Positions 11,181 to 25,921 are shown, numbered from the stretch's first letter. The stretch is DNA of 64,000 bases from Aphelocoma coerulescens (GCF_041296385.1 NC_091013.1:68541563-68605562); one strand, 5' to 3'. Notes: generated from the letters alone by a model not told the origin. Numbers and translations: made by a program.

Positions 11181-13339
11181 ATGACAGAGATTTTAGCACA
11201 GAGAACCTGGAAAAGAGTTGAGATTAGTTTTCCATAGCTCCCAAATAGATTTTCACACTTGAAAATGTCTCAAAATCTTCTTTATAAATGTTGCTTAAAG
11301 AAGCAATAAAATTCCAATCCAAAAAGAAGGAGATTCCTAAATAACTTATTTTTCCTGTATGTGTCAAACACAGGATAAATAAATGTTGAGTGTTTTTTAC
11401 CAGTTTGTAGCTTTAGACCCTAAGAGAGGTTGGTTCCCATGCCACATCTGAGCTATCAGAACAAAGTTTCCAGCAAAACCAAATACTTCAGGTATTGCAG
11501 TCTTGGTATGGGTTCAAAAGCTCCTAAAAGAGAAAACTGATTCATTTTAGTCCATACCTGCTTGGGTACTCACACTGCAATGAATCAAGAAAGTATACAT
11601 AAGAAGAAACTAAGTAAAACTAGAAAAGGGTAACCTTCAGTGAATATTCTTTAAAACCAGCAATTGATCACATCAGCTTTGCAGAGACATAATGCATCCT
11701 ACAGGCACCCATCACTCAACTACTTGTATCTATGTCTCATTCACTGCCAAACAAAAGACAACTAAACAAAATAAGGCTTTCTCAAACTTAGAATTAAATA
11801 TTTACTACCCATATTAAATTTATAAAGGTGTATGTATGGCATGCTTTGAGTTATCCAGATCCTGGGATAATATTAGTTGGAATACTTTCATTGCAGTCAG
11901 CAGGACAGTGCAATTTACAGTGACATAGTGAACATCCTCTAACCTGCAGCACTTTTATGCAGTTGAGATGTCTGGGATTCTAACTGTGTACTTGGGTGCC
12001 AATTTAAATAATTTATTTCATTCTTTGTTTTCTCAGAATTCAGAGGAAAAGATACTCTGCCTGCTTACAGAAAACAGGATTTGGAACTTTATTCCATTGC
12101 AAGTGTAAAGACCTTTCAGCTGACAGAGCAATAAAAAATCTAGTCCAGTGGTATGGAATCACAACTGAATGGATTGTTAAAGTTGCCCCAAACAGGAAAA
12201 GTCACTGGACCCATGCTGTTTCTCAAACCACAAGTTTTGGATCACATGGGCAACTTGGGCTGACCTAAGCCAAAAGCCCTACAGGAAGCATTGTAATAGC
12301 AGAGTGTGACAAGCACGTGTGTCCCACATGCCTCAGTAGTGTTTATATGCCAGATTACAGATCTCCAATGATTATTCAACAATTTTTGATAAATTCTGTG
12401 GATCTTTAAAAAAAATGGAGGGGTTTGTGTTTTAATGAATGTTGTTGAAATGTCAAAACCAAACATTTTTCCACAGACTGAAGTCAAAATTCCTTCACTT
12501 CCCTAATGTTCTTTTTAGCACTGAGGAAAACAATATTCATAGCACCTCATAGACGGAAAGTTCAGAGACATATTTTGCACAGGATATGCCCATACTGGGT
12601 CTGCAAAATCTTGGATCTGCAAATGTTGGGTGAAAGATTTAAAAATTTGTAATTTCATTCCAATGAGGAAGAAGAAAATAATTTTGAAAATAGAAAGTGA
12701 ACACGAATCAGCATCAGTATTTGCAGGATTGTCTGGATTAGTTAAATGTGAGATTTCAAAAGCAGTATTATGTTTCTACCTTTCCTACAAAGAATTAAAA
12801 TGGATCAATCCCTTATATTGTTACTTAAAGATTATTCAAACACTGTGTTATAAAGAAAATACTGAAGCAGCTCCAATGCATTCTAATAACTGTGATTATT
12901 TTTAGCCCCCTTTTCTGTTCAGAAGCCGAGTCTTCTAAGTATTTTAAAAAAAACACCATCTTCCTCACATTTCTTTTTTTTTAATTCAAAATTCAAAAAT
13001 ATGTCTTCCCAAACCCAATATTAACTTATAAATATTTTCATCATTTTGTGTAAGCTTGCAGCTCCTCAGATAACACTCTGCTAATTCCCTAATTATTATC
13101 AGGCCTGTTCCAGTACTGGCTTTATTAAGATCCTTAGGAAAAAAAAATATGAAAACAATTATTCAGGAAAAGATTTATCAAAGGGCTGGAAAGGATTATA
13201 GAAATTCCATTTTCTCACTAGTGGATGACTTCAGTTTATGGAAATGGTTTTTAAACTCTGATACCTCAGATTAACATAAATCTGCACCAAAATCTGAGGA
13301 AATTTTGGGGTCAGAAGTCATGGGGAAATGCTCTAATCT
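11181..13339. other. AT-rich noncoding DNA, nothing recognised
   Basis: No exon, RNA gene or repeat family could be identified. Short A/T runs occur near 12,410 and 12,950. Open frames reach only 91 codons and look random. Confidence 0.6.
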
Positions 13340-13384
13340 GAGGCTGAATTCAGCCTCGTGGAGCAACACATAGTGGTGTTGCTC
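13340..13384. repeat. Pair of adjacent perfect hairpins
   Basis: The first is a perfect 18-bp palindrome with no spacer, GAGGCTGAATTCAGCCTC at 13,340-13,357. Three bases on comes GAGCAACAC (13,361-13,369), a 6-base loop, and GTGTTGCTC (13,376-13,384), a perfect 9-bp stem. The arms are intact, unlike the surrounding decayed repeats. They may be cruciform-forming DNA or the end of an unrecognised transposon. Confidence 0.6.
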
Positions 13385-14214
13385 AGGACCTTTCAGGAAT
13401 CTGTGAAGTGTCTCCTTGCAACAAGACAGTTATTGCCCCCTTTTATTTGTGTTAGAAGGCTGTCACAGAACCTCCTCCTTCTGGAGGCAAAATCTCTTCT
13501 GTTACCCAGCCTGTCTTAATTCATAGCCAGATGATCCTCACTTACACTGACATGGTTCATTCAACTCATGTAGTTCTACCCCACCTTACTTTGTACAGAG
13601 AAGAATCCTTTCCGATTCCTGCCTTCATTCTCCCATGTAAGCCAAGTTTCTTTTGTCTGCTCCCTGCACAGGCAGTCCATGCCTCTAGTAACACTAGAGG
13701 CCCTTTGCTAAACCATTACAATTTGGCCTCATTTACTTTAAAAGACACTAGCCAGTCCTAAGCACAGGACATGAAATGTGACCTTCTTAGTGCTTCACAT
13801 GACGTTAATACTCTGCTTCATGTATCTTATGTGGCACATGACTAAGTCAGAAGCTGCGTGTTGCTGGTGGATTATTGCACATTTGAACCCGTTACTGTAC
13901 TCTGATAAGTGTCAAACTCCCACATAGGAAATTCTTGTTACTGCTTTCTGTGCATGTGAACTTTCATTTTAGCTACGGCTTCTTTCCAGATGTTGCAGTT
14001 TCAACATCCTCCCAACGAATTCTTTTACAAGGAATATGTCTCCTGCATGTAAGTGTTCTAACATTTGTTTGCCAATGGAAACACTGAAAGGTGAGCCATA
14101 AGAAAGTGGTCTTGAAATCTCAAAATGTTATGTGGTTATCTTCTCTTCAGGCAGCTCATCACCTACATCAAAATTCCTGTGCTTATCCACATCATTTCCG
14201 CCTAACTAGTAATT
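13385..14214. other. Noncoding DNA, nothing recognised
   Basis: No repeat family or exon identified. The right part could be a further decayed portion of the CR1 remnant that follows, but no convincing alignment was found by eye. Confidence 0.5.
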
Positions 14215-14545
14215 TTTCAAGAAACACCCTATCTAATGTGTTGAAGAAATCCAGACAGATAAAATCTATTGCATTTTCTTGCCTAGAAAATAAGCTCTCA
14301 TATCAGAGAAAGTTATCAGATTAGTCTGGCACATACAACTGGCAAATCTTCATTGCTCTTTACGACACTCCCCTTCAACATTCATGTATTAGTTACTCTT
14401 CCTTTCAAGATGTTTCCTAAACCTTTTCATGCTGCTCAGAAAGAAATAACCCATGAGAGCAAATACAACTGCCTGGATCACTTCCTTACATTTTCCACTT
14501 ATAAGCATTACTACTGCTTTTAAATCTAATATGGTGCTCTCTCTC
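14215..14545 (-). pseudogene. Ancient CR1-clade reverse transcriptase remnant
   Basis: Read on the minus strand from right to left, three conserved parts of a CR1-type reverse transcriptase appear in the right order and spacing. Near 14,530-14,465 is the equivalent of NVVPI(F/Y)KKGKKEDPGNYRP, including GTGATCCAGGCA for DPGN. Near 14,325-14,305 is the equivalent of CLTNLI. Near 14,265-14,230 is the equivalent of LDFSKAFDT, seen as CTGGATTTCTTCAACACA. Spacing of roughly 150 and 230 bases from the first block agrees with a full-length protein. All frames are interrupted, so it is a dead relic and older than the CR1 tails elsewhere in the window. Assignment to CR1 or the related L2/L3 lineage is not certain. 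Confidence 0.6.
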
Positions 14546-17500
14546 CCTATATCTGCTATATGTATCTGCAGCCAGACTGAAACTCGATACGAACCTTCAC
14601 TGTGATTCCTGGAGCTGACATTCCCCAGGGAGATGAATGTGGTGGGTTTCATACTGCCCTTTTTCCCATCACTTTCCATGCCGGTCACACTTTCTTTCCT
14701 CTCTCCCCAGTGTTATCCTCCCAGCCAGTATTATACTTCCTCTCAAAACCTGAGTCAAATTTTTGGCTAACCTGGGGGTTGCTACTAAGTTACTTTACCA
14801 CCTACCACCTTCACAATGTCAGGGGAAGCGATCAATCATTTTTATGGTAAGGTGACCTCCGGACCTGTATTTTAACAGTTTCATGAAGTTTAATTGGCAG
14901 TTATCTTTTTGTACTTCTCAAATTTTGCTATGACATCCTGACTTCAAAGACTTATACCCTCATTTCTGGTAAATCCTCTCCATTTTCCTGATACACGTCT
15001 TGGCAAGGTTAGCTGTCGAGTTAGATTTCTTGCCAGATTGCCTCCTAGCTCAGTGCTCCTCTAAAATTAAGAACATCAGCTTTATCAGTTCAGATGGAAC
15101 CATTCTTCTAGGTCTGCTAAAATCCAGAGGCATAGCATGTTATTGAGCTAATTCTTCACTGAATTAAACCTTATGCTCAACTGAAGTTGCATAAACTCAC
15201 AGCTACCTGATACATTTTTTTTCTTTGAGCAATCTTGTGTAATTACCAAAACAAATCAAAACTGTACTATTGTTATATACTTTATATAAGTTTCAGTACT
15301 AACCTGGGTGGTTTGCCAAGGAATGATGGCATTAGGAAGCTAAAGCTAATGACCAGTAAGTTCAAGCTTTAAAATCTAGAGCTTTCCAAATTCAGCCATC
15401 TGCCATTTGATAAATCACTGGGGATTTCCTGTGTTCAGTTTTAGCCTGAATCCTTGTTGTCAGGAGGTGTGGGCAACTATCTATTGATGAGGTTAGATTC
15501 CTAGATTTCAGCTGTGACCTGTTTGCTACTCTACATTTGTTTTAAGTCACTAGCATACAGTTTAAGTCACAGGGTGCAGCTGAACTGACAATGCTTACTC
15601 TTGACTGAGAGCAAATATCCTGGCTGCAGCTTCAGGGTAAAGTTTGAATAGTAGAGGAAAAATTATTTCCTTCATTCACTTATAAGCTAGATTCAAGTTA
15701 AATGGAGTATTAGTGAAATGTGTCTTCAATTAATGGATTTCCTTTTCTTAAGAAATATGGGTACATAGCTGCTTAAGACATAAAGCTTTTTCAGACACAT
15801 AAGCGAATTTAAGCCTATTACAGATGTGAAACAGACCTTTCTTTCTTTCTACTTTAGGCAAATAATAATGTTGTGGTAAAAACTGGCTTCTACTGAGACA
15901 ACTGAAAAAAGAAAAATGTAACCAATAACTTTTTATTTTAAGACAATGACTTATGTTTCATCAACCTCATGTCATTCTTATAGGATGCCCATTACTATCT
16001 ATGCCTGTATTTTCTCTAAGGGGAATATTGAGGTTTAAAAAGTGTCAGGAGACATGTCTACCCTATTTCTTCCCCACATTATGCCTTTCTGCACTGTTGT
16101 TTGACCAACATAGCTGAGAAAATGTTTTACTGCTGAAATGAATAACAGTCCTGTGCGTCTGTGTTCAAGTGAAAGATATGTAAAATGTTAAGAGTCACAG
16201 TTGTTTCATTATAATGAATTTAGCAGACAGCAAAGCTTTTCTAACAGTACCATTTAAAAAAAAAAAATATCACAGACAATGTTTAGTGTTATTTGTCTAA
16301 CTAAGGCAATTTTTAATTGTGTTTTTTCATTAACTCTTATTTAATTTTTCCTCACATTTCCAAAAAGGAAAGAACATTTCCAGTCATTTCTCTTTTTCTA
16401 AGCAAAGTTTTATTTGGCTTCTTATGTGCAAGTGCTTTTCAGTTGGATTAGAAGAAAATGTATAAGAACAGTCTGAAATAAGTAAAGGTTTGGTTTTCTC
16501 ACATCAGCTTTCTTCTCTAAAATCAGTTTGGGAAACAGATGTCTCTTTTTTTTCCATTTATTTAATAAAACGAAAGTAATGTTTTAAAAATAATTTAAAT
16601 TAATTTCATGGATTTATGAGAGTAAGACTTGGGACCAAAAGTCTGCAGGAATATGGATCAGACTTTCTGAAATCCGAGCAGAGCAAGACCTGTCTGTGCT
16701 TGCAAGGTGATGGTAAGAAGCTGTTGCACACATCTTATAGTATAATACAGCTGAGAAAGAGTGAGACAGGACCCCACTTCCTGCAATATCTTGAATTTTA
16801 GCTGGAGAAAGGTGACTGTAATGGGAAAGTGGTGACAGTTTGAAATCCTATTGGAAATCACGTATGGTTCTTAGCTGCTTCTGAAAATGTCAGTGGAATA
16901 AGGAAAGGGAGGCAAGAGGGAGAACAGAGCCTTGACCTGAGAATCTGATTCGCCATCTTCTGGGGAAGGTGTGGAGTATCCAGGCACGTCTAGGCACCCA
17001 TTTTTGTCACATCTTAGAACCATCTCTAACTCAGGCAGGAACAAAACTTCTCCTGTTCAAGTTGCCAGTCTACACAATTTACATCCATCCTAAGACCATG
17101 AGAATACTTTTACTTGCTCCTGTGCTGGCAAAACCGTGACACATGCTTTCTGTCACTGCTCTGATTAAGAGCTTTGGTATATATTTTGATGAAGATTAAC
17201 ATCCTATCATGCATTAAACAAAGTTGAACTGTCATGAGGTATATGAGAAGATCACACTCCTACAGATCAGAATCTCAAAAGTAAACACAACTTAAAACCA
17301 CATTATTCCAAAGTATAATTTACTGGAATAGACTTTGTATTATGTGGTCTTTAGAAGCAGGAGCATTTTTGGTTTGGCTCTAAATATCCACCCACACATC
17401 AGAGTTTGGAAAATTCAAACAGTGATAAAGTGTCTTTGATGTGCAGATGGTATTTTAATCGCCAAAACAAACAAATAAAATGCATGGCTAAAAGCCACTC

Positions 17501-20500
17501 CTACTGTATGTGGGAGATCACTGCTGACAAGTCACTGGACAAGCCATGGACCAGAAGATAAATGTGCTGTCCCATGAGGCCTTAGAGAGTGTTCTTCTAA
17601 GTCAGTATTCAGATACTACATGAGAAGTATGTCCTTATGTTTTCCATTTATGTATCAGTCCTCATGAAAATACAGGTCTCCAGACTAATTCATCATTTTT
17701 TTATGAGTGGAATAACACTGTCTAAGCAGCGAATCATTAAATGCAGACCACCATTCTGTCTTCTTATGGAACTATTCATATTTTTTTGTTACTTGCAGAG
17801 ATTGTAAAATGGGGAAAGTGTTTGCTGAATTTGGGAACATGAAACTAACTAAACATAGGCAATCCAGAAATCCAGAATTTGAAATGTTGTTCACAAATTA
17901 GTGCTTAGAAAATTTAAACTAAAATTCAATAAATGAATGCAGTTTGGGATAAATGCAATTTGGGAAAGAAGACTCAGACACATGAAATATATATTGGGAA
18001 GAAAACATGGCCATATGAATTCTTCAAAAAAGCATAAGGAGAGATATGATTCAACTAACAAAGCTGAGCACGTGTTGTTACAAGTAAACATCATATATAT
18101 TTAAACAGATGTACAATCTGAAAAAGACGTGTTGAGAAATCTTTCTATTCAAGGCAGAAAGGATGTTTGGAGATAAAACACAATTGGGAGTGGAAGATTA
18201 GTTAAAACATGAAATTAATTGCAGAAGGCGATTACAGAAAGTTTAGAAGAGAGCAGAGAAACTTATCTGAAAAAAATGGCCTGCATGGAAATACTGAAGA
18301 ACTACAATTGTGAGAGGAGACAGAAAAGTAGCTGCTGAAATACGTACATGGTTTACTTGAAGAGAGAGAGAATAAAATATTTTTAACATTGCTGTAACAA
18401 ATACAGCATTTAATGACTTTAAATCATGAGACAGGCTGAACATTTGGAAATACTGGAAGTGCAGGGAATTGATTTTCCTTATAAAAGAAACCACACAGAC
18501 TGCCTTTTTTCTTTTTTTCTTTTTTAAATATCAAGAAAATCATTCATGTCCATGAGGCAGGTTATTATTGGTTCTTCACCATCAATATCTTGTTTCTGAC
18601 ATCATAACACCCAGTAACTATTTGATTTCTTGACTAAAGAACATATGCAACTCCAGTCAGATTTTTTTCAATATTTATGCATTTCTGTGTGGAAGAGACC
18701 ACAGACAATATTTATATAACTCTGTCATCTCTAATATCCTCTTATTTTTTTCCTGAAACCAAGATTACTTCATTTGTCAAATAAGGCAAAATTTCTAGTC
18801 TGTAGGGACTTTCAGGATACATTATGCATAATTTAGTACAGGTTAAAAACTGCATAAATCCTGCAGCTTGGGGATTAATATTTTATAGTCTTATTCAGAC
18901 AAGAATGGGAGAGAGAAGGTGATGGACGTATAATATTTGAGTATGAAAACCCATAGATGTCAAAGTCTAATAGTAACTCGTAAATGTTGTCTGTCCTACA
19001 ATGAAACTACACTGGCACATACTTAACAACTCAGCAAAGCTGAATCAGGAACAGTCCATTCATTTTTCAGCTGGTTTCCAGCTTGTCTTTGGACAAGCCC
19101 TCTTCTCACCCAATCTGCCTAACTTCAGTGCCAGTGCACTGGAGGAGTAAGGAATAAATGGCTTTGGGCAAGGCAAAAGGGGTGAAACCATCTTGGGGCT
19201 ATGCTATGCATTTATGGCCTTAGACAGCTTCAGCTGTTTTTGCCCGCTTAGCGCATTGCTTCTTTGCTCATCACTCAGGGCTGTATAAGCAGACCTGGTT
19301 AATGAACTGTAATTTCAACTGGAATGAAGAATGTATTTAGCTGGGAAGAAAACTTGTTTTGTCTTCAGCTGGATCATCTCAATCCACTTTAGAAAACGGC
19401 CCTACAAACGCTTTATTCTGAGGTTGTGCAAGGCGTGGCAGAGGGATGGAAGATAATGCTTAACTAGGCATGGTCATCAAAAAAATACATATGGAAGCAC
19501 AGCCTCTGTAAAGCCAATTTAAAAAAAAACCCAAACCCCAACAACCACCACTACACCTCGCACATAGCACAAATAGTACACAAATCTTTGCTAACAACTT
19601 ATGAAACACCATGAGCAATTTCTAAACAAGTCCTCCCACTGTGTGAATCTGCTGGCAATCCTCACTGCTGCCTATTTTTGCTCCTGTTATTGTACATATT
19701 TTCCTAATAAATTAGAACAAAAGGGTTATTCTTAAACACTTTTATATATACAGATCTAATGTTCTCTCTCAGCACAGATTCTTAGAAAACCAGTCCCAGC
19801 AACTTCCCTACCCACAATGTGTTACAGTATCCCCACTCTAACAACCAGTGGCAGCCAGAATATACAGGCTATACAGGTGCATATCCAGGCTCTTTAGAGC
19901 ACACAGATATGGGGCAGTGTTTCAGGGATTTTTTAAGTACTTCAAAACCATTAATAAAAGGAGTAAGGGGAGGAGTGAGGCTCCACAGTCTCAGTCCATC
20001 ATTTAATAATTTACTGTTTTTCTCTTACTGTTGAAACAGAAATCTCTTCTCTATGACCAGAAGGGTACAAAAAATCTGTTTGGCTTGTCTTGGCCCACTT
20101 CATCTCCGTGTTTCCTACATTAGTGGTGTCTCCCCTTCTTTCTCCTTCTTGCTCCTCTTCTATAATCAGCCCTTGAGACTGTGACCACTACAATCTGCAA
20201 AATAACTTCCACAGTATGAGAGAATTGCTGAATATGACTAATGTCAACCACATCCTACTTTTGGATATTTCTTTTCCTTCTGTTTCAGTTGCCCTACGTT
20301 GCCTGTGAGCACCTAGGAAAGGTTACAGATAATATCTCTGTTTCCTTCATGCTGTTCCTACTCTTCTTTGGGACAAGCATCAAAATGCTTCATTCTAAAG
20401 TATGTAGGTAAACCTGCATTTATCTTATTGTCTAAGGCAAAAGTGTAAGGTAAGCAGAGGGCCTGTTTATTTAGGAAATATGTCCCCTACTATGTATTTC

Positions 20501-21677
20501 TATTGCATCTGCTTTTACAATTTACACTAAGTACAACCTGCAGCATATGCAATTAAGTCCCTTCATGAGTCCACTGAGCCCTCAGCAGAGACAGGTGTGG
20601 AGGTGAGAGCAGGACATGCCTTACAAAAGCCAAAGATTTACTGTCCTGAGAATGACTCACAAATCTCTGTGTGCTTGCAGAAACAAAAGTAAAGTTTGAA
20701 TATGTTGGGAATCAGCAAGGATAAAAATATAAGCTGACCTGCTCCATAAATCCTATTCCAGTATGCCATATTGCTCCATGAGGTACTATGACTATGTCCA
20801 TGCTCACTGCAAGGATGAATGCTGGGGCCTTGAAAGCAACACACAGCCCCACTCCAGAACGAGCTGTGCCACTAAAGGCAGAGCACAAACACCTCTCAAG
20901 GACACATGGTATCCTGCCTGCATTATAATTTTGGTTATGTTCTTGTTGCCTGTAAAAGTCCTGAACCCTTTTGCATACGTACATGTGCAGCCTTTTAAGG
21001 AAAACAAAATCTGTTTTTCATGAACGGTGGAAAACTTGCGGTTGCGCTTTTCTGCCAGCATTAAGTTTGCTTTCAGACTAAGTTTGAAATTAAAATCTAA
21101 ATCAAAGTTTCAACAGGCATGTTTTGAGGAGTACTATAAAGAAGGGGGTTTCTTGGACACATTTGTAAAATTCTAAGATAAATAGCAGTACCTTCAGGAA
21201 AGCTGGACACAGACTTCTGCTTCCTGGCTGACCCAGAGGAGTGGTAATGATTTTTTTTTTTTTAAGCTAACTGAAAGCATGCAGATTCCAGTGAAAAAGT
21301 GAGGTAACATGCAACAGCTTGTCAAAAGAAACTAGAAAGTTGCTGATTTGGGATTTCTGTTGTTTTAAGCATATTTCATGTCAAAACATTAGTGATACTC
21401 CAAGTAAATAGACAAAGCAACTGAAGAGACACAAACAAGTCATGCCTTCTCTGCATAAACATGCTTCGTGACATGATTGATAGTGATATACCAGTGAAAC
21501 CACAATCTCTACCCAACTCGGGGTGAATTCAGAATATTCTTTTTATTATTTAAACTCCAGGGGCTTTTACAAGCTTGGAGAAATTCTCATTTGGGTTATT
21601 CAGCTTTCCAGATATAGCTATATCTTTTCTAATATGTAGCACAGTTTACTAATTAATACACTGTCTGGTAAAAAGAA
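14546..21677. other. Long noncoding stretch, nothing recognised
   Basis: Seven kilobases without a recognisable exon, RNA gene or transposable element. Minor features are (TTTC)4 near 15,838, A/T runs near 16,256 and 18,505, and a short A/C-rich patch near 19,521-19,560. Open frames stay below about 92 codons. Confidence 0.55.
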
Positions 21678-21710
21678 ATATATATATATTATATATAATA
21701 TATATATACA
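21678..21710. repeat. (TA)n-rich microsatellite with palindromic interruptions
   Basis: Alternating A and T with two phase breaks gives a self-complementary tract of about 33 bases, followed by a short CA-rich end. Typical of imperfect TA microsatellites. Confidence 0.8.
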
Positions 21711-24700
21711 CAGACATACATATGCATTCTACGCTACCTCATGTCCCACCAATTATCGATGAGTGGAAAAATGTTTCATATGCACACTGCTCCTTGGTTG
21801 TATATGAAACACAGATCCTTTTCTAGCAGAAAAGTTGATTAATTTTTTTCTGGCAAAACCAGCTTTGGATAAAATGTTCACCATGGCTGACATTCAGGGT
21901 GGAGCAGCTTTTCCTCAACCCAGCACACACCACCTCTCTAGGTGCACAAATTATCTGTCAATCTATCTACTTTCTTCAAAGACCTCATTTTGCATGAAGT
22001 GGCCCTCCTGAGCTGTGGGTGTTCTCTTGCACTGCTGCTATGAATGAAATCATTGACATTACACTGGGAACTCTTTTTATAACTTTTGGCAACAAAGTTA
22101 AAGTTTCAAAATGTAAACTGGCCTAACAAAGTATTTTATAAACTCATATAATTATATCACCAGCCCTAAAGGGGATAAAAAAATTCTTCCAGTTTCCAGG
22201 AATTTTCAGGGACATTATAAACATTTGTTTTTACTTAGGTAATCATAAAAACTAGTTTTGTTGTACAATTATCAAGGATAGATACAGATGGAAATATCTA
22301 TTGATAAAAAGATATATGTGTAACGTTCTAGGCATACTAATGATGGCAACTTATAAGTCAAATTATTTGTTTTCTAGAATTGTCTGTATTTTTTCCATAC
22401 ATTATTAGAGCTAATTGAAATAGAGAAAAAAATTGTGGGAAAAATAGTAGTGAAAGGTGCCATTTTGAAAATACAACATTAATAAAAATGTATCCATCGG
22501 GCATAAATTTCCCTTCCAATGGAATGATAGTGACATTGAGAGGACATGAAAATCCAAAAATGCTTTTTCATTAAACTTCATGATGACAGCATTTCAGTTT
22601 TGTTCAAGTTAGTATGAACACTTGCTTTATGGCAAGGAAGTACAAAAGGAAAGAAAATTGTGATATCTCTCATTAAACATGGAATTACCTCTCACTCTCT
22701 GACAAATATACAGAGAGCCCAAACAGCAATACTGCACTAGAGAGTTAATGTTCAGATTGATAGAGGCAGGTGAATTGAAGTTTAAAAGCTTCCTTACTTC
22801 ACTTCAGTAATATGGACCTTGTATCTCCAACGTTTGCAAAAATTCGACAAAGGAAATTCTTCATAATGAGACACCATATCAGCACAGGCAATTTTTGACT
22901 TCACATTTGTCCAAATCCAACTTGCCAAAAATATAAGGCTGGATTTTGCTACTCTGTATCCATTAACCTCCACCCATAAAACCACAATTTTATTTAGCTA
23001 AAGGACTGATCATGTTGACAGTTCCCATTGGCCTTAGAGAGTTATTTACAGTGTTGATTTCTGTTTACATAGTTGTGATTTTCCATGGGTTTTGTTTAGA
23101 GAGGAGTTAGAGTCTAGCCAAGGGTCTCGTGGTATCAGATGAAGAGTGTTCCTCAGTTCCAGGTTGGCACAGATCAGGTGCAGGGAGAAAAGGAGGTATA
23201 TGGACAAGTAGGAGGCTAGGACAGGCAAGAGTAATCCTGAGGATCTTGCTGTGGAAGGGTGATGTCATTGGAAGGGAGAAAAAGTAGAAGTCATGAAAAC
23301 TGGTCTGGTTCAAAAACTGTAAAAACTAAGTGACCTTTAACAACTAAGGTGGACCAAGGTGTTTAAAACTGGTGATAGAAAAGTAGAATCTTGTGGGTGA
23401 CAATCCAGAGAGATGGGTCAGGAAAGGCATATTCCAACATTTATTCAGTAATGGTTGATGTCAAAAGACACAAAGAGCATTTCTTGATGGCATAGTGTAC
23501 GAGTGAACTGGTTTTGAAATCAGGAAATATAAAGATCCTTCCAGTATTCTGAGCTTGATATATTTCACTGATTTTCTTTCCAAGACTACAGCTTAATCTG
23601 TCTGCTTGCAAAATACCAGGTCTGCCTTTAAGTCTTCCATTGAGAAAAGAATCAGATGTGTTTTAGTTAGTCATTACAGGTATATAATGTTATTTCCAAA
23701 ATGTAGTATGTATTATCCTCAGTAGAAGGTGATACAAAGTATAAAGTGTGTCTCTAAGTATGTGTGCTTGTACCTGAATTCCACAAATAATGTTCTAGAA
23801 AAATAATTAAATCAGCTGTGGTACATTTTTTCAGCAGTTAATGACTGCCATATGTGAGTATCATGAATGTCAATAACAAATTTGGAGACGTGTGTACACA
23901 TAGAATCTCTATAATGGAAAAAGAATGGGAAAAGATGATTTAAGTCAACTTCTGGGCCAAAAAGAGAGAAAAAAATATGTTGATTCTTCTGCGCTAATTT
24001 ATATTTATTTCTCTCTTGTTATTTTTCATGAAGATGTCAAAGTTCTTTACATCTTGAAAATAAGTCAAATGTACAGAATTTTTCTTCCATAAAAATGTGT
24101 CAAATGCCATGTGGGAATGTGCCAGTTCTTCCCCTTGTAAATCAAATAAATTTCACAACACCCGTAAAAGAGCAGCTCACACAAAGATTTATATAAATAT
24201 ATAGTAAGCACTTGTACCCAGAATGCATCTTCAAAGATTGTTGAAGGATATTAACTTACTTGGAAATGTCATGTTCCCCTGATGGAAAGGGCATATTTGT
24301 ACAATACCTCTTTTGCAGTGCACCAGATATTGTGCATACAGGAAGCAGGATAGAAGATGAACAAGTACTGAAGAAAATATCATTTAAATTAAATCAGCCT
24401 ATTATTTGGAGCTTTTCTCAAGAAATAAGCCTGTGCTAGCTACAAAAGAATGCTTTATTTGGTGTGGCTTTGGACTCCTGCTACAGGGGATGGAGGCACT
24501 GTTCTAGACCTGTGGTCCTGCAGAGGTATTTCTTACCAGGAACCCAGATGTGGGGTGGTAGAGAAAGAGTGCAGGGGCCTTTGGGTGGTCATCCTTCTCT
24601 GATCACCAGCACTGGTACTCGTGACACTGCCAGAGTGAGTTTGATCATACCAAGAGTGGCTACAGAGCTCTAGGGGCTGGAGAGAAGGGGATGGGAACTG

Positions 24701-25921
24701 AGGTGAGGTTCTTCTTTCTCCTGCCAGCTGCTTGCCAAACACCGTCAGAGCCACAGGCTTCTAAGCATGGATGATCTGTGGCAGACCCTTCCAACCTAAA
24801 TTATTTTATATTTCTACACCTGAAACCAAGAAGGATTTGTCTTCTGGACTGACAGAAGCCTTTGTGCCTTTCCCCCTCATCCAAGTATATCAAGAGTATG
24901 TTATGCAGAAATTACCTCTCCCTACCTGATTTCTCAATGATTTATGTAGTAAAGGGACTTATTTCTGTCAATATCATAAAGAAATTGATTTTTAAAAATC
25001 ATGAGCAAAGCACAAAGGCATCAATATTAGATGAAGCCTACAGTTGCCAGTTGATAGAGGTTTTCTCTTCAGCAATTTTCCATCTTTGTTTTCAGGCCTG
25101 ATACTTCCCTGCCTTGCTATCAGCTTTGTGTCTTTAAGCAAATAAATGCTACTAACTCCTTTGACATGATCACTTTTATCAGCTGCTGATGTAAAGAAGG
25201 ATAATATTCATCTTAAAATAATAGAAAAAACTATGAGATAAATGAATGGAATACACATTAACATGAGTTAAAATGGGTCATTACCATGCTTTAATTTTCA
25301 TTAAGAGGCTTGGGGCTTTATTTTATTTTCAATGGAAGGTATACCTTATATAATTGAGCAGGTCAGAAAAACCCATCCTCTTGTCAGTATGAAACATCAT
25401 ATTTTTACATACTTCAAGTTTGGATGGAAAATTGCATTAACCAGAGACAAATCAGCTATGTATCCTTTTCAGAAAAGATCAGGTTTGCCACGTACTACTG
25501 TAGTTTATGTCCAAGGGTGCATTCCAGTAAACCAGAAAATAAATCAGGGTCCATGAGACTGGGAAGAAATAAAAATAACATCCGTCTTAAACAATGGCCA
25601 CGTCAAAGCTAATAAAATGAACTTTGTATTTTTCTAAAGAAATATGCTAATATTATTTATCCACTTCAAACATATGTTGAGGCTTTGTGTCATGGAGGAA
25701 TGAAAAAATTCATTAAAGGTCTGTGCAAACCCAGATAAGAAGATATACAGAAAAACATAAACAAGAAAGACAGTCAGTCACATGAGAACCATATTTAGAG
25801 TTATAATGTGTATAGAATGTTGGAAGGAACAACGTGAAAGTTTTTGAAAGACTAGGAAAGCAAAACTGTGGTTAGTTGTATCTCCAGTCAGCCATAGCAC
25901 CCATGACCTGAATGGACCTTC
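21711..25921. other. Noncoding DNA, nothing recognised
   Basis: No exon or repeat family recognised. A GC-richer patch at about 24,460-24,770 has short open frames on both strands but no familiar peptide and no LTR-type signals. Confidence 0.55.
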
